Below, in pieces: positions 35,115 to 44,396 of a stretch of 55,486 nt of DNA. The first letter of the stretch is position 1; every line of letters starts with the position of its first letter. This DNA comes from Brevundimonas sp. (GTDB lineage Bacteria; Pseudomonadota; Alphaproteobacteria; Caulobacterales; Caulobacteraceae), in assembly GCA_004296955.1 (NCBI GenBank), contig SCVB01000067.1:1-55486 (forward strand), read 5' to 3'. Under the pieces are notes generated by a model. It was given only the letters and a program-made list of their open reading frames with translations, made no database searches and was not told where the DNA came from. Position numbers and translations under genes: made by a program.

Positions 35115-35434
35115 TCAGAGAAACCGCCCCACCCTCTTCTCCAGCAGCGCTGCCAGCTCCGGCTGCATGAAGGCGTAGTCGTCGGGGATGTCGAGGCAGA
35201 TGACGCGGGCGCGCTTCAGATGCGGCCGGAAGCGGCGCTGGAGCCTGGCGCGGTGGGCGCGCTCCATGACGAAGATGATGCCGGCCCATTCCACCAGTTC
35301 GGCGGAGCACTGTTCCTCCGCATCGGGCGCCAGCCCGGCGGAGGCGGTCTCGACGCCGGGCCGGGACGCGAACACCTGCTCGGCCGTGGGGGAGCGGTGG
35401 CGGTTGCGGGAGAGAGGAAGAGGAGGTTGGTCAC
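35115..35434 (-). pseudogene. Low-molecular-weight protein tyrosine phosphatase-like gene, frameshifted at the catalytic Cys codon
   Basis: Two overlapping frames make up one ~105-aa LMW-phosphatase-like protein. From GTG 35434 the first frame reads VTNLLFL; after position ~35412 the family sequence SRNRHRSPTAEQVF continues only in the +1 shifted frame, through FVMERAHRARLQRRF and IPDDYAFMQPEL to the stop at 35115. The P-loop would be CSRNRHRS; one base is missing in the CT-rich run at 35411-35418, exactly where the nucleophile Cys codon (TGC) should be. Hence the gene is either dead or mis-sequenced. The intact 3' part alone (86 aa from 35375) lacks the active site. The nested repeat lies 12 bp beyond its stop. 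Confidence 0.75.
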
Positions 35435-35939
35435 CGGTCGCAGAAGGCGAAGAATCGCTCGACCTCGCGCCGTTCAGGCGCGCTCGCCACGTTCAGCGGG
35501 CCGATAGCGGGGCGGCTGATCCTTATCCCCTGCCCTTCCCGCAGCGGCCTGAGTGCGGCGTCCGACAGGTTGACCTCGGCGACGGCCAGACTGCCGCCCA
35601 TGGCGTCATCCCATTCCACCTCGGCGGGCCATTCGTTCGCCCGGTCGCCGTCCCAGAGCACGAGCGTTCCGTGACCGGGTTGTTCCTCCGTCAGTGCAGC
35701 GATCGTCGCACGCCCGGAGTTCCTGACGCATTCCAAGCTGACCACGAGGGCGTCCGTTTCGGGAACGAAATAGGCCAGTCCGCCCCTGTCCCCGTCGAAA
35801 TTCGCCATCCAGACATGGGTGGTCGAAGCCATCAGGGTCGCGGTATCGGCCTCGCTTCGGACAGTTGAGGCTTCCTTGGCGGTGCACCCGCAGGCCAGCA
35901 GGGCCAGCACGAAGCCACCGAATAGCCGCCGCATATTGC

Positions 35940-35943
<4 letters not shown>
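35431..35943 (-). CDS. Predicted lipoprotein, unknown function
   Basis: 170 aa. The N-terminus [20 protein letters not shown] has a lipobox (LLAC, Cys18), so it is probably a membrane-anchored periplasmic protein. The body is a small alpha/beta domain ([50 protein letters not shown]). I do not recognise the family. GTG 35943 overlaps the pccB stop (GTGA); ATG 35934, three codons later, is the alternative and gives a more usual signal. The 3' end overlaps the frameshifted phosphatase start by 4 bp. Confidence 0.7.
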
Positions 35944-37472
<1,529 letters not shown>

Positions 37473-37527
37473 GCGGCGTCTCCTTGAGCGGGAGGCTTAA
37501 GGACGGGCGGCCCCGGTGGCAAGGCGG

Positions 37528-37833
37528 CTAGCCGGCCCCGGGAGGCGTCAGGGCCGCCAGCCGCGTCAGTTCCTGCACATGGGCGGCGAAAGCCTCGTAG
37601 CCCGACGGCGTCAGCCGGATCCAGGTGCGCTGCCGTCCCGCCTCCGCCGCCTTGCGCAGGGCGACGTAGCCGGCCTCCTCCAGTTGTCTGAGGTGTTTGG
37701 ACATGACCGAATCCGACACCGCGATCAGGTCCCGGACCGTCGCGAACTCGGCCTCGTCCACCCGGGACAGGATGGCGCAGATCTGCAACCGGCCCGGGGC
37801 GTGTATGACAGCGTCGAACTGGGGAACCTTCAC
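37528..37833 (-). CDS. Winged-helix transcriptional regulator (HTH_34-like)
   Basis: 101 aa, a single winged-helix domain of the small ArsR/MarR-like type that begins FDAVIHAPGRLQICAILS. The recognition helix is in ATVRDLIAVSDSVMSKHLRQLEEAGYV and the wing in KAAEAGRQRTWIRLT. GTG 37833 overlaps the stop of the upstream membrane-protein gene by 4 bp (GTGA), so it is translated after it. Two 17-bp palindromes in the operon promoter (38291-38334) are the likely binding sites for autoregulation. Confidence 0.85.
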   Translation of the reverse strand: MKVPQFDAVIHAPGRLQICAILSRVDEAEFATVRDLIAVSDSVMSKHLRQLEEAGYVALRKAAEAGRQRTWIRLTPSGYEAFAAHVQELTRLAALTPPGAG

Positions 37834-38279
37834 CGGGGCCGCCCGGCCAGGTCGTCCATGATCGCCCGCAGCCAGGCCCGCCGCCCGAGGAAGGTGATCA
37901 CGGCGGCCAGCAGACCGCACGCCAGCGCCGGCCACCGCAGGTCGAGCAGCAGGGACGACAGGATGACGACCAGCACCAGCCCCGCGATCGCCAGACCGAA
38001 GGCGAGGCCGATCCCCCGGGCGCGCGCGCAGACCGCCCGGTTGACCATCAGCCCGGTCCGGTTCCGGGCCAGAACCATGAGCCAGCTCATCGCCAGAACG
38101 AAAGGAACCATGGCCAGCGAGCCCCACGGCGGCGGCAGGGCGAAGGCCGCGAGCACGCCGCCCGTCGCAACCGCCAGCGCGATCTCCTCGGCGAGTACAG
38201 GACGGATGCGGGCGCCCAGGGCGGCGCGGCTGTCGCGAACCGCCGCCAGGGCTTCGTGGGGACCGGGGTCATGCGTCAT
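37830..38279 (-). CDS. Small membrane protein in operon with a winged-helix regulator
   Basis: 149 aa. After a soluble ~38-residue N-terminus there are four hydrophobic segments (IALAVATGGVLAAFALP, LAMVPFVLAMSWLMVLA, IGLAFGLAIAGLVLVVIL, WPALACGLLAAVITFLG). No family is recognised. ATG 38279 was chosen: AGG lies upstream and the tandem palindromes end 12 bp before it; the longer open frame would translate through the operator. The pairing of a membrane protein with an HTH_34 regulator is common in bacteria, its purpose unclear. Confidence 0.75.
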   Translation of the reverse strand: MTHDPGPHEALAAVRDSRAALGARIRPVLAEEIALAVATGGVLAAFALPPPWGSLAMVPFVLAMSWLMVLARNRTGLMVNRAVCARARGIGLAFGLAIAGLVLVVILSSLLLDLRWPALACGLLAAVITFLGRRAWLRAIMDDLAGRPR

Positions 38280-38290
38280 GGGAAACCTCA

Positions 38291-38334
38291 CTTTCCAATA
38301 TGGAAAGCGTAGCATGACTTTCCATTATGGAAAG
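38291..38334. promoter_or_regulatory. Tandem 17-bp palindromic operators
   Basis: CTTTCCAATATGGAAAG (38291-38307) and CTTTCCATTATGGAAAG (38318-38334) are two nearly identical palindromes with centres 27 bp apart, directly before the membrane protein/winged-helix operon. They are AT-rich against the GC-rich background, so they should be the operator and promoter core. Confidence 0.8.
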
Positions 38335-38336
38335 TT

Positions 38337-38798
38337 CTAATTCCCGGATTGGACAGTCGCTGCAGGGGGCGGAACGGCCTGGGTCAGGAGGCTCTCCAGC
38401 ACGGCCAGCCCGTCCGCCAGCGCGGCCCGCCGGTCCTCCGGCAGGGCCGCGACCGCCGCCGCCAGAGGGGCGATGCGGCGGGCCTGACCGTCGGCCAGCC
38501 GGGCCCTGCCCGCGGCGGTGGCCGACAGCCAGCCGATGCGGCCGTCGGCCGGATCGGCGGCCCGGTCGATCAGACCGAGGGCCTGAAGCTCGCCGGCGAC
38601 GCGGGTGATGGTGGGGCGGCTGACCTCCTCGAAGGCGGCCAGGTCCGACATGCGGATGCGACCGGCATGCACCACCACCGCCAGGGCCGAGGCCTGGGGA
38701 CCGCTGAGCGTCGGCGACAGGTCGGCCGCCCGCAACCAGCGCGTCAACCGGACGCTGGCCAGGGTCAATCGGTCTGCGGTCTCGTGGGCCTCGGTCAT
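38337..38798 (-). CDS. MarR family transcriptional regulator
   Basis: 153 aa winged-helix regulator. GPQASALAVVVHAGRIRMSDLAAFEEVSRPTITRVAGELQ spans helix-turn-helix, followed by the wing DRAADPADGRIGWLSATAAG and a dimerising C-terminal helix. The ATG at 38798 follows a -10-like CTATAT by about a dozen bases, so leader sequence is minimal. It is divergent from a DUF998 gene; a 27-bp dyad in between is the probable operator for both directions. Confidence 0.9.
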   Translation of the reverse strand: MTEAHETADRLTLASVRLTRWLRAADLSPTLSGPQASALAVVVHAGRIRMSDLAAFEEVSRPTITRVAGELQALGLIDRAADPADGRIGWLSATAAGRARLADGQARRIAPLAAAVAALPEDRRAALADGLAVLESLLTQAVPPPAATVQSGN

Positions 38799-38808
38799 TG
38801 ACCCTTCA

Positions 38809-38835
38809 TATAGTTAGTTTATGAAACTAATTATA
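38809..38835. promoter_or_regulatory. Operator dyad between MarR and DUF998 genes
   Basis: TATA-g-TTAGTTT-atg-AAACTAA-t-TATA: the inner arms (38814-38820, 38824-38830) are perfect, and the outer TATA arms extend the symmetry to 27 bp. It covers most of the 54-bp intergenic space and overlaps both likely -10 regions. Confidence 0.75.
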
Positions 38836-38852
38836 AGACCGGGAGGAAGACC

Positions 38853-39431
38853 ATGACAAGCGCGCGGACGTCCGGCTGGACCGGGCTGGCGGCGGCGGGA
38901 TTGTTCGCGGGCGCCCTCGGGGTGTTCGCGGCGCTGGACCCGACCTACTCCCATCTGACCAACGCCGTCAGCGAGCTCGGCGCGGTCGGCGCCCCCAACC
39001 AACTGGCCTGGAACCTGATCGGCTTTATCGCCGTCGGGCTGTTGCTCGCCGCGTTCGGGCGCGGCCTGGGGCGGGAGATCGCGACCCCTTCGGCCAGTGG
39101 GCTGCTGATCCTGTTCGGCCTCGCCTTCGCCGCCACGGCCATCCCGGCCGACATGAGCGACCTCGGCAGCCCCGGGTCGACGGCCCATATCGTCGCCTCG
39201 CAGGCGGTGCTGCTGTTCTGGGCCCTGGCCCTGATCCGGCTGTTGTTCGTGCGCCGGGCCGGGCCGGCCCTGCGCTGGATCGCGGCCGTGGCGCTGGCGC
39301 TTGCGGTCGGGGCGATCATCGTGCGCGGCCTTGAGGCTCTGCAGCCGGGACTCAGTCAGCGGCTGTCGTTCGCCGTGGTGTTCGGGTGGGTGGCGGCCAC
39401 CTCGCTGGTTCTGCTCAGGCGAGCGCCCTGA
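38853..39431 (+). CDS. DUF998 family membrane protein
   Basis: 192 aa with six predicted membrane helices. PTYSHLTNAVSELGAVGAPN after the first helix is the DUF998 signature (the N-x-x-SELG loop), and LGSPGSTAHIVASQAV is the second conserved loop. Its biochemical role is unknown. ATG 38853 has a very strong GGGAGGAAG. The gene is under apparent control of the divergent MarR protein. Its 3' end overlaps the convergent ATP12 gene by 17 bp. Confidence 0.87.
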   Translation: MTSARTSGWTGLAAAGLFAGALGVFAALDPTYSHLTNAVSELGAVGAPNQLAWNLIGFIAVGLLLAAFGRGLGREIATPSASGLLILFGLAFAATAIPADMSDLGSPGSTAHIVASQAVLLFWALALIRLLFVRRAGPALRWIAAVALALAVGAIIVRGLEALQPGLSQRLSFAVVFGWVAATSLVLLRRAP

Positions 39432-40176
39432 ACCACCGGTCCAGCAGCACGGCCTCGGCCCGGCGGCCGGCCGTCCGTTGGGCGGCCTCTTCGTCGACGC
39501 CCCACTGACGCTCCTGGAAGGCTTCGTCGAGGCGGCTGAGTTCGAAGGCGGCCTCGCCGGACAGCGCGCCACGCTGCAGGGCCAGCGCCAGTATCGCAGA
39601 GCCCAGCAGGGGCGTGGCCATGGCGAGACCGGTCAGGGCGAAGTCGTCGAGCCGGAGGGCCAGTTCGCGGACGCGAGCGATGGCGGCGGGGTCCTGCGGG
39701 CGATGAAGGATTCCCTCGGCCGGCTCCAGAACCACGCCCAGCTCCAGCGCCGCCCAGTCGCGCCACGGCGTCCATTCGCGCGCCTGTTCGGCGACCAGCG
39801 ACGTCGGGTGGTCGGCGAAATAGCAGAGCAGGTCGGAGCCGGCGAAGGCCGCGATCTCGTCGGCCACAGCCTCGCGGACCTGGCTGACGCGGTCGATGGC
39901 GGTCGAGGCCAGCCGGGTGGCGGGCATGGTCGCGGGATCGATGAACTCGCCCTGGGCGGCCCATTCCCCGGCCGCCAGCCGCGCGGCGGCCTCGGTGGGC
40001 AGGCGAAGCGGAGCGTGGGCCGGGGTCTTCGGCGTGCGGCCGTCGAGGGTGACCGCCCAGCCCCCCTCGCCTTCCTTGACGTCCACCGCGGTCCAGAAGC
40101 GTTTCAGCCGCTCTTCGGACTCGCGAAAGCCCTTGCGGGCGGCGACATTGGGATCAAGGGGCGGAATGTGGCTCAT
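39415..40176 (-). CDS. ATP12-family F1-ATPase assembly chaperone
   Basis: 253 aa, soluble. RFWTAVDVKEGEGGWAVTLDGRTPKTPAHAPLRLPT and GEWAAQGEFIDPATMPATRL are the N-terminal ATP12 features; SDLLCYFADHP and the C-terminal helical domain with DDFALTGLAMATPLLGSAILALAL follow. In mitochondria ATP12 binds the F1 alpha subunit; alphaproteobacterial homologues are assumed to help assemble ATP synthase. It lies 7 bp after the HAD phosphatase gene in a minus-strand operon with crcB and the RluC-like gene. Confidence 0.9.
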   Translation of the reverse strand: MSHIPPLDPNVAARKGFRESEERLKRFWTAVDVKEGEGGWAVTLDGRTPKTPAHAPLRLPTEAAARLAAGEWAAQGEFIDPATMPATRLASTAIDRVSQVREAVADEIAAFAGSDLLCYFADHPTSLVAEQAREWTPWRDWAALELGVVLEPAEGILHRPQDPAAIARVRELALRLDDFALTGLAMATPLLGSAILALALQRGALSGEAAFELSRLDEAFQERQWGVDEEAAQRTAGRRAEAVLLDRWFRALA

Positions 40177-40183
40177 GGCTCTC

Positions 40184-40861
40184 TCAGGCGGCGCGGGTCA
40201 GGTCGGCGAAACCGTCCAGCACCACGGTCAGTTCGCCGAACGAGCGGGCCACGTGGCGTGCCCCTGCGGCCCGCTGCTCCTCGACGGTGTGGAAGCCCCA
40301 GGCCACGCCCAGCGGCAGGACGCCGGCGTTGATGGCCATCTCGATGTCATGGGCGGTGTCGCCGATCATGATGGTCGTGGCCGGGCAGGCGTCGCAGGCG
40401 GCCATGGCCGCGTGAAGCATGGCCGGGTCGGGCTTGCCGGGACCGTCCTCGGCGCAGTGCGCGGACAGGAACATGTCGGCCCAGCCCTCGCGGGCCAGGT
40501 TGCGGGCCACGCCACGGCGGTTCTGCCCCGTCGCCAGGGCCAGACGCCAGCCGTCGCGGTGCAGGCGGCGCAGGGTCGCGGTCGCCTCGGGATAGAGCGG
40601 CTCCTCGTGCCCCTCGTCGTACATGCGCTGGAAGCTGGCGCGGAAGCCGGCGACGAACCGGGCCAGGGTCGGCGCGTCCAGCCCGGGCTCGAGTACGGCC
40701 ATGGCGTGCTCCAGCGACAGGCCGACGATCTGGCGGACGCGGTCATAGTCAGGCTCGGGCAGGCCGATGGCGCGCGCGGCCTCGCAGGCGGCGCGATGGA
40801 TCGAGGCGCGGCTGTCGACCAGGGTGCCGTCGATGTCGAAGACTGCGAGGGGTCGGCTCAT
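40184..40861 (-). CDS. HAD-superfamily hydrolase (phosphoglycolate phosphatase-like)
   Basis: 225 aa. Motif I FDIDGTLVDS (Asp9 nucleophile, Asp11 acid), a helical cap (residues ~17-85), motif II ALATGQN, Lys in GPGKPDPAML and motif IV MIGDTAHDIEMA. These describe a Gph/PGP-like phosphatase for small phosphorylated metabolites; no further specificity can be read. The ATG overlaps the stop of the pseudouridine synthase gene by 4 bp (40858-40861). Confidence 0.9.
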   Translation of the reverse strand: MSRPLAVFDIDGTLVDSRASIHRAACEAARAIGLPEPDYDRVRQIVGLSLEHAMAVLEPGLDAPTLARFVAGFRASFQRMYDEGHEEPLYPEATATLRRLHRDGWRLALATGQNRRGVARNLAREGWADMFLSAHCAEDGPGKPDPAMLHAAMAACDACPATTIMIGDTAHDIEMAINAGVLPLGVAWGFHTVEEQRAAGARHVARSFGELTVVLDGFADLTRAA

Positions 40862-41892
40862 CGCTGGCGGCGCACCCCTTCGAACGGATCGCTCTCGTTC
40901 CCCTCGGCCTCCTCGAAGCCGAAATGGGCGAAGCCGGCGCGCATTTCGGGGCTCAGCGGGGCCTCGACCTTCAGCATGCCGCCGCGCGGATGCTCCAGTT
41001 CGATGCTGCGGGCGTGAAGCTGAAGCTTCAGCGGACCGGACAGCTCCTTCGACTTCTCGTCCCCGTATTTGGGATCGCCGAGGATCGGGTGGCCGATGCC
41101 GGCCATGTGGGCGCGCAGCTGGTGGGTCCGGCCGGTGAAGGGGCGCAGGGCCATCCAGCTGGCCCGGTGGGCGGCGCGGCTGATGGTGGCGAAGGCGGTC
41201 TCGGCCGGCTCGGCGCGCGGGTCCTTGCGGTCGGCCGGGCGCATCATCTCGAAGTCGTTGATGCCGGTCTTCTTCAGCGGCATGTCGATCTGGCCGGCGG
41301 CCGGCTTGGGATTGCCGATGACGATGGCCCAGTAGGTCTTCTTCGCCTGACGCCGGGCGAAGGCGCCGGCCAGCCGCTTGGCCGCCTCGGGGCCCTTGCC
41401 CAGCAGCAGGACGCCGGAGGTGTCGCGGTCGAGCCGGTGCACCAGACGCGGGCGGTCCATCCCCTCCCCCCAGGCCGATAGCAGCCGGTCGACGTGGCGG
41501 CTGGTCTTGGTGCCGCCCTGGACGGCGAGGCCGTGGGGCTTGTTGATGGCGATGACCATGTCGTCCTCGTAGAGCACGAGGGACTTGGCGAATTTGATGT
41601 CCTGGGCGCTGAGGGTGTGGACGTCGCCGGCCTGGCGCGAGGTGTCGTCGGGGATCGGCGGCACGCGCACGGCGGCGCCGGCGGTCAGGCGGCCTTCAGG
41701 CTTGATGCGGGCGCCGTCGACGCGGATCTGGCCGCTGCGGGCCATCTTCTGCACCTGGATGTTGGACAGGTGCGGCCAGCGCCGGCGGAACCAGCGATCC
41801 AGCCGGATGCCGTCCTCGGCCTCCGCGACATAGATCGTCAGCACCTCGCGCTTGGGGGCGGGTTCGGACTCTTGAATAGGTTCGTCAGTCAA
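40858..41892 (-). CDS. RluC/RluD-type 23S rRNA pseudouridine synthase
   Basis: 344 aa. N-terminal S4 domain (DGIRLDRWFRRRWPHLSNIQVQKM, residues 27-50), then the catalytic domain with HRLDRDTSG, nucleophile Asp155, the GRTHQLRAHMA motif and DPKYGDE. The RluC group modifies several uridines in 23S rRNA. TTG 41892 is the start: GGAG lies seven bases before it, and no ATG occurs until deep in the S4 domain. TTG overlaps the crcB stop (TTGA), so translation is coupled. Confidence 0.92.
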   Translation of the reverse strand: MTDEPIQESEPAPKREVLTIYVAEAEDGIRLDRWFRRRWPHLSNIQVQKMARSGQIRVDGARIKPEGRLTAGAAVRVPPIPDDTSRQAGDVHTLSAQDIKFAKSLVLYEDDMVIAINKPHGLAVQGGTKTSRHVDRLLSAWGEGMDRPRLVHRLDRDTSGVLLLGKGPEAAKRLAGAFARRQAKKTYWAIVIGNPKPAAGQIDMPLKKTGINDFEMMRPADRKDPRAEPAETAFATISRAAHRASWMALRPFTGRTHQLRAHMAGIGHPILGDPKYGDEKSKELSGPLKLQLHARSIELEHPRGGMLKVEAPLSPEMRAGFAHFGFEEAEGNESDPFEGVRRQR

Positions 41893-42284
41893 AGGGCGGC
41901 TCCGAAGGCGCGGCGGGCGACCATCAGGCCGATAAACAGGGCGAGCACCGAAAGCGCCACCGAGACGGCGACGTAGCCGCCGGCCATGGCCAATTGACGG
42001 CGCTCGATCATCAGCGCCGCCTCCAGCGAAAAGGCCGAGAAGGTGGTGAAGCCCCCCAGCACGCCGACGGCGGCGAACAGGCGGATGCTTTCCGAATGCG
42101 CCCCGCCCCGGAAGGCCAGCCAGCCGGCCAGCAGCCCCATCAGCAGGCCGCCGACGACATTGACCGTCAGCGTCGCCCACGGCCACTGGGCGGCCGGAAA
42201 CAGGCGCTGGGCCCAGACCCCGACCCCGTAGCGGGCGACAGCGCCGAGGGCGCCCCCGGCTGCGACGATGAGAAAACGTGTCAT
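41889..42284 (-). CDS. crcB: Fluoride ion channel CrcB/FluC
   Basis: 131 aa, four membrane helices, a dual-topology dimer that exports fluoride. Conserved residues are visible: GGALGAVARYG at the N-terminus, Asn42 in TVNVVGG and the GGFTTFSAFSLE motif (77-88) with the Phe-box and pore Thr/Ser. I found no fluoride riboswitch in the 212 bp upstream. It heads a minus-strand run with the RluC-like, HAD and ATP12 genes. Confidence 0.94.
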   Translation of the reverse strand: MTRFLIVAAGGALGAVARYGVGVWAQRLFPAAQWPWATLTVNVVGGLLMGLLAGWLAFRGGAHSESIRLFAAVGVLGGFTTFSAFSLEAALMIERRQLAMAGGYVAVSVALSVLALFIGLMVARRAFGAAL

Positions 42285-42496
42285 TGCGCCGGCTTATACT
42301 TGAGTTGGCGGCGAAGCGAAGGCGTGCGGACAGCCTGTCGTCCCGTTGCCTGACCGAAACTTCACTTGCCCAACCGCAGGGTTAACGCCGATATCTAGCG
42401 CGCGGCGCCGCTTCGCGCCCAGGGGGAACGCCGTCGGCCCGGCGGCGCGATCTGCCATACTGCCGGGCTGTTGATTCAAGGGACCGCCGAAGCGCC

Positions 42497-43705
42497 ATGT
42501 CGCACGACGATCACAACCACGGCCACGACGCCCACGCCCCGCATGACGGCGGCCACGGCGGACATGGCGAGGACGCCCGGCTGCACGCCACGCCGAACCC
42601 GCCCCCGCCCGGAGCCGGGGACAGCCCGAACCGGGCCGTACCCCCGCCGACGCCGAGCCACGGTCGCGCGCCGCTGCGGGGCGGCGACGGCATCCTGCGC
42701 CCGATCTCCGAGAGCGAGTATTTCGCCGCCACGCCGGAGGCCGAGGCGATCGTCTCGTCCCATATCGACGAGTATTTCAACCAGCCGCTGGACATCTTCC
42801 CCTTCTGGGAGACCGACGGAAAGCCGGACCGCTTCCACGTCCTGTTCAGCCGCCAGATCGAGGAGCGGTTCCCGGTCGACACCGACATCCGCAGCCGCAT
42901 CCATGGCTACGGACGGCGCGTGTTCCGGGCCCTGGTGGTGCATGTCACGGTCAAGCGGCTGAGCCAGGCCGGGGCGCTGGCCGCCTTCGCCGCCCTCGCC
43001 ATCCTCGGTCCGGGCTGGTTCAGGAACTGGACCGGGTCGGAAGCCATGGGCCTGGGCCTCGCCGCCGGCGCGATGATCGCCGCCTTCGGCCTCTACTGGG
43101 GTCTGCAGGCGGTGCTGTTCATCCAGTACCGCTTCCAGCTGGAGAATGACTCCTACGAGCTGTCGCGCGAGATCGTGCAGCGGACCCGCGAGCTGCAGAA
43201 CCTGTTCACCTCGGCCCGGGCCATGGCCGACCAGGCCGAAACCCAGTTCCAGCAGGACGGCAAGGGCTGGGGCCAGCGCGCCATGTATCTGACCCGGCTG
43301 ACCATGTGGCTGGGCGCGCGGATGGAATACCTTGAAAAGCACGTCCAGATGGAGCTGTGGCGGGTGCGCCGCGAACGCTACTGGATGCGCTGGGCGCAGC
43401 GGATCATGACGCCGCTGGTGCTGATCATCGGCCTGGCCGTGCTGGCGCTGGAGACCCCGCCGGACGCGACCGGCGAGGTCGGCTTCCGCGCCCTGCAGGG
43501 ACTGGCCGCTGTGCTCGGCGTGGCCGTCAGCTGGCTGTCCTATTACCGCTGGCGCACGCCGACGGCCGCGATCCAGGACAAGCTGGGCGTCGACGGCTGG
43601 GTCCGCTACGCCTCGCTGGACGTCGACAACGCCGTCGCCGACCAGGTGCGTCGCGACAAGGAGCGGCTGGTCGAATACCGGGCGCTGACGCGCGGCGGAC
43701 GGTAG
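42497..43705 (+). CDS. His-rich N-terminus membrane protein, function unknown
   Basis: 402 aa. The first 30 residues contain nine histidines (SHDDHNHGHD..), followed by a Pro-rich linker to about residue 60. A soluble domain (ISESEYFAATPEAEAIV..) leads to two membrane helices (156-172, 183-209), a long helical region likely to be coiled coil (ELSREIVQRTRELQNLF, 221-300) and two more helices (302-320, 331-350). No known family is recognised. The His-rich tail could bind Zn, Ni or Co, as in metal transporters, but there is no transporter domain. Monocistronic, divergent from crcB. Confidence 0.75.
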   Translation: MSHDDHNHGHDAHAPHDGGHGGHGEDARLHATPNPPPPGAGDSPNRAVPPPTPSHGRAPLRGGDGILRPISESEYFAATPEAEAIVSSHIDEYFNQPLDIFPFWETDGKPDRFHVLFSRQIEERFPVDTDIRSRIHGYGRRVFRALVVHVTVKRLSQAGALAAFAALAILGPGWFRNWTGSEAMGLGLAAGAMIAAFGLYWGLQAVLFIQYRFQLENDSYELSREIVQRTRELQNLFTSARAMADQAETQFQQDGKGWGQRAMYLTRLTMWLGARMEYLEKHVQMELWRVRRERYWMRWAQRIMTPLVLIIGLAVLALETPPDATGEVGFRALQGLAAVLGVAVSWLSYYRWRTPTAAIQDKLGVDGWVRYASLDVDNAVADQVRRDKERLVEYRALTRGGR

Positions 43706-43725
43706 CGGCTGCGCCGCTGGTGGTG

Positions 43726-43816
43726 AGTGGCTAGTGGCTGGCCAACAGCTGTGCGACGGCGCGGTCGGCATCGCCTTCCACCACCAGAAGTGCAGCGGCG
43801 CAAACCACTAGCCACT
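43726..43816. repeat. Short-repeat cluster in the 43.7-43.84 kb gap
   Basis: AGTGGCTAGTGG (43726-43737) and its inverted copy CCACTAGCCACT (43805-43816) flank about 70 bp; further copies of the CAGTGGC/GCCACTGG unit continue to 43836 (ccactggccaccagccactggccac). Both ends carry a GCGCCGCTG/CAGCGGCGC pair as well (43711-43719, 43793-43801). A small intergenic repeat element able to form a hairpin. No gene is supported inside. Confidence 0.6.
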
Positions 43817-43839
43817 GGCCACCAGCCACTGGCCACTTC

Positions 43840-44340
43840 CTACCGCCGCAGGCTGTCCTGCACGCCGCGCGCGTCATAGGCGTTCGGCCGGTCGGGCCGG
43901 GGGCCGTTCCCCATCACCACCTCCAGCGTCGTCGAGGTCGGCGAGGGGCCGCTGAAATTCAGGCCCACGCCGACGCCGACCCCGGAGCTCGAATAGCTGC
44001 CGTAGCGCCCCGACGACCGGCCCGAGCCATAGCCGACGCCGATGCTGGGCCGCATGCCGCCGGCGCTGTCGGGCCGCCCGTCGGTCCAGCGCTGGGTGAC
44101 CTCGAACCAGTCGTAGCCCTGGGCCGCAGTCAGTTCGGCGGCGCGCAGCAGAGCCATGTCCATGACCGGACCGGACGCCCCGACGCCATTGTAGGTGACC
44201 CGGAAGCGGTTGGATTCGATCCGTTGTTCCGCATAGCCCTGCCCGCCCGGTCCCATCTGCGGGCCGTAGGGCGCGAGGCTGGCGCAGGCCGACAGCATGA
44301 GGCCGGCGGCGGCGATCAGGGGCAGGGTCAGGCGGTTCAT
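43840..44340 (-). CDS. Lipoprotein of the CC0125/CC1285-like group
   Basis: 166 aa. The signal MNRLTLPLIAAAGLMLSAC ends in a lipobox with Cys19. The mature part begins with GQGYAEQRIESNRFRVTYNG, a strand-rich motif I associate with a Caulobacter lipoprotein group (CC0125/CC1285), then ALLRAAELTAAQGYDWFEV and a Gly/Ser-rich low-complexity stretch. The function is unknown. ATG 44340 gives a proper signal peptide; the longer open frame is the shadow of the next gene. A repeat cluster lies just after its stop. Confidence 0.75.
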   Translation of the reverse strand: MNRLTLPLIAAAGLMLSACASLAPYGPQMGPGGQGYAEQRIESNRFRVTYNGVGASGPVMDMALLRAAELTAAQGYDWFEVTQRWTDGRPDSAGGMRPSIGVGYGSGRSSGRYGSYSSSGVGVGVGLNFSGPSPTSTTLEVVMGNGPRPDRPNAYDARGVQDSLRR

Positions 44341-44396
44341 GGCGGGTCTCCGGGCTCTGCCTGAGAAGCGTCGGGGCACGGCGGAGGTTCCGGCGC

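Noticed and set aside
42285-42496. Fluoride riboswitch before crcB
   Set aside because: I searched for the GG-GATGG core and the pseudoknot partner and did not see them.
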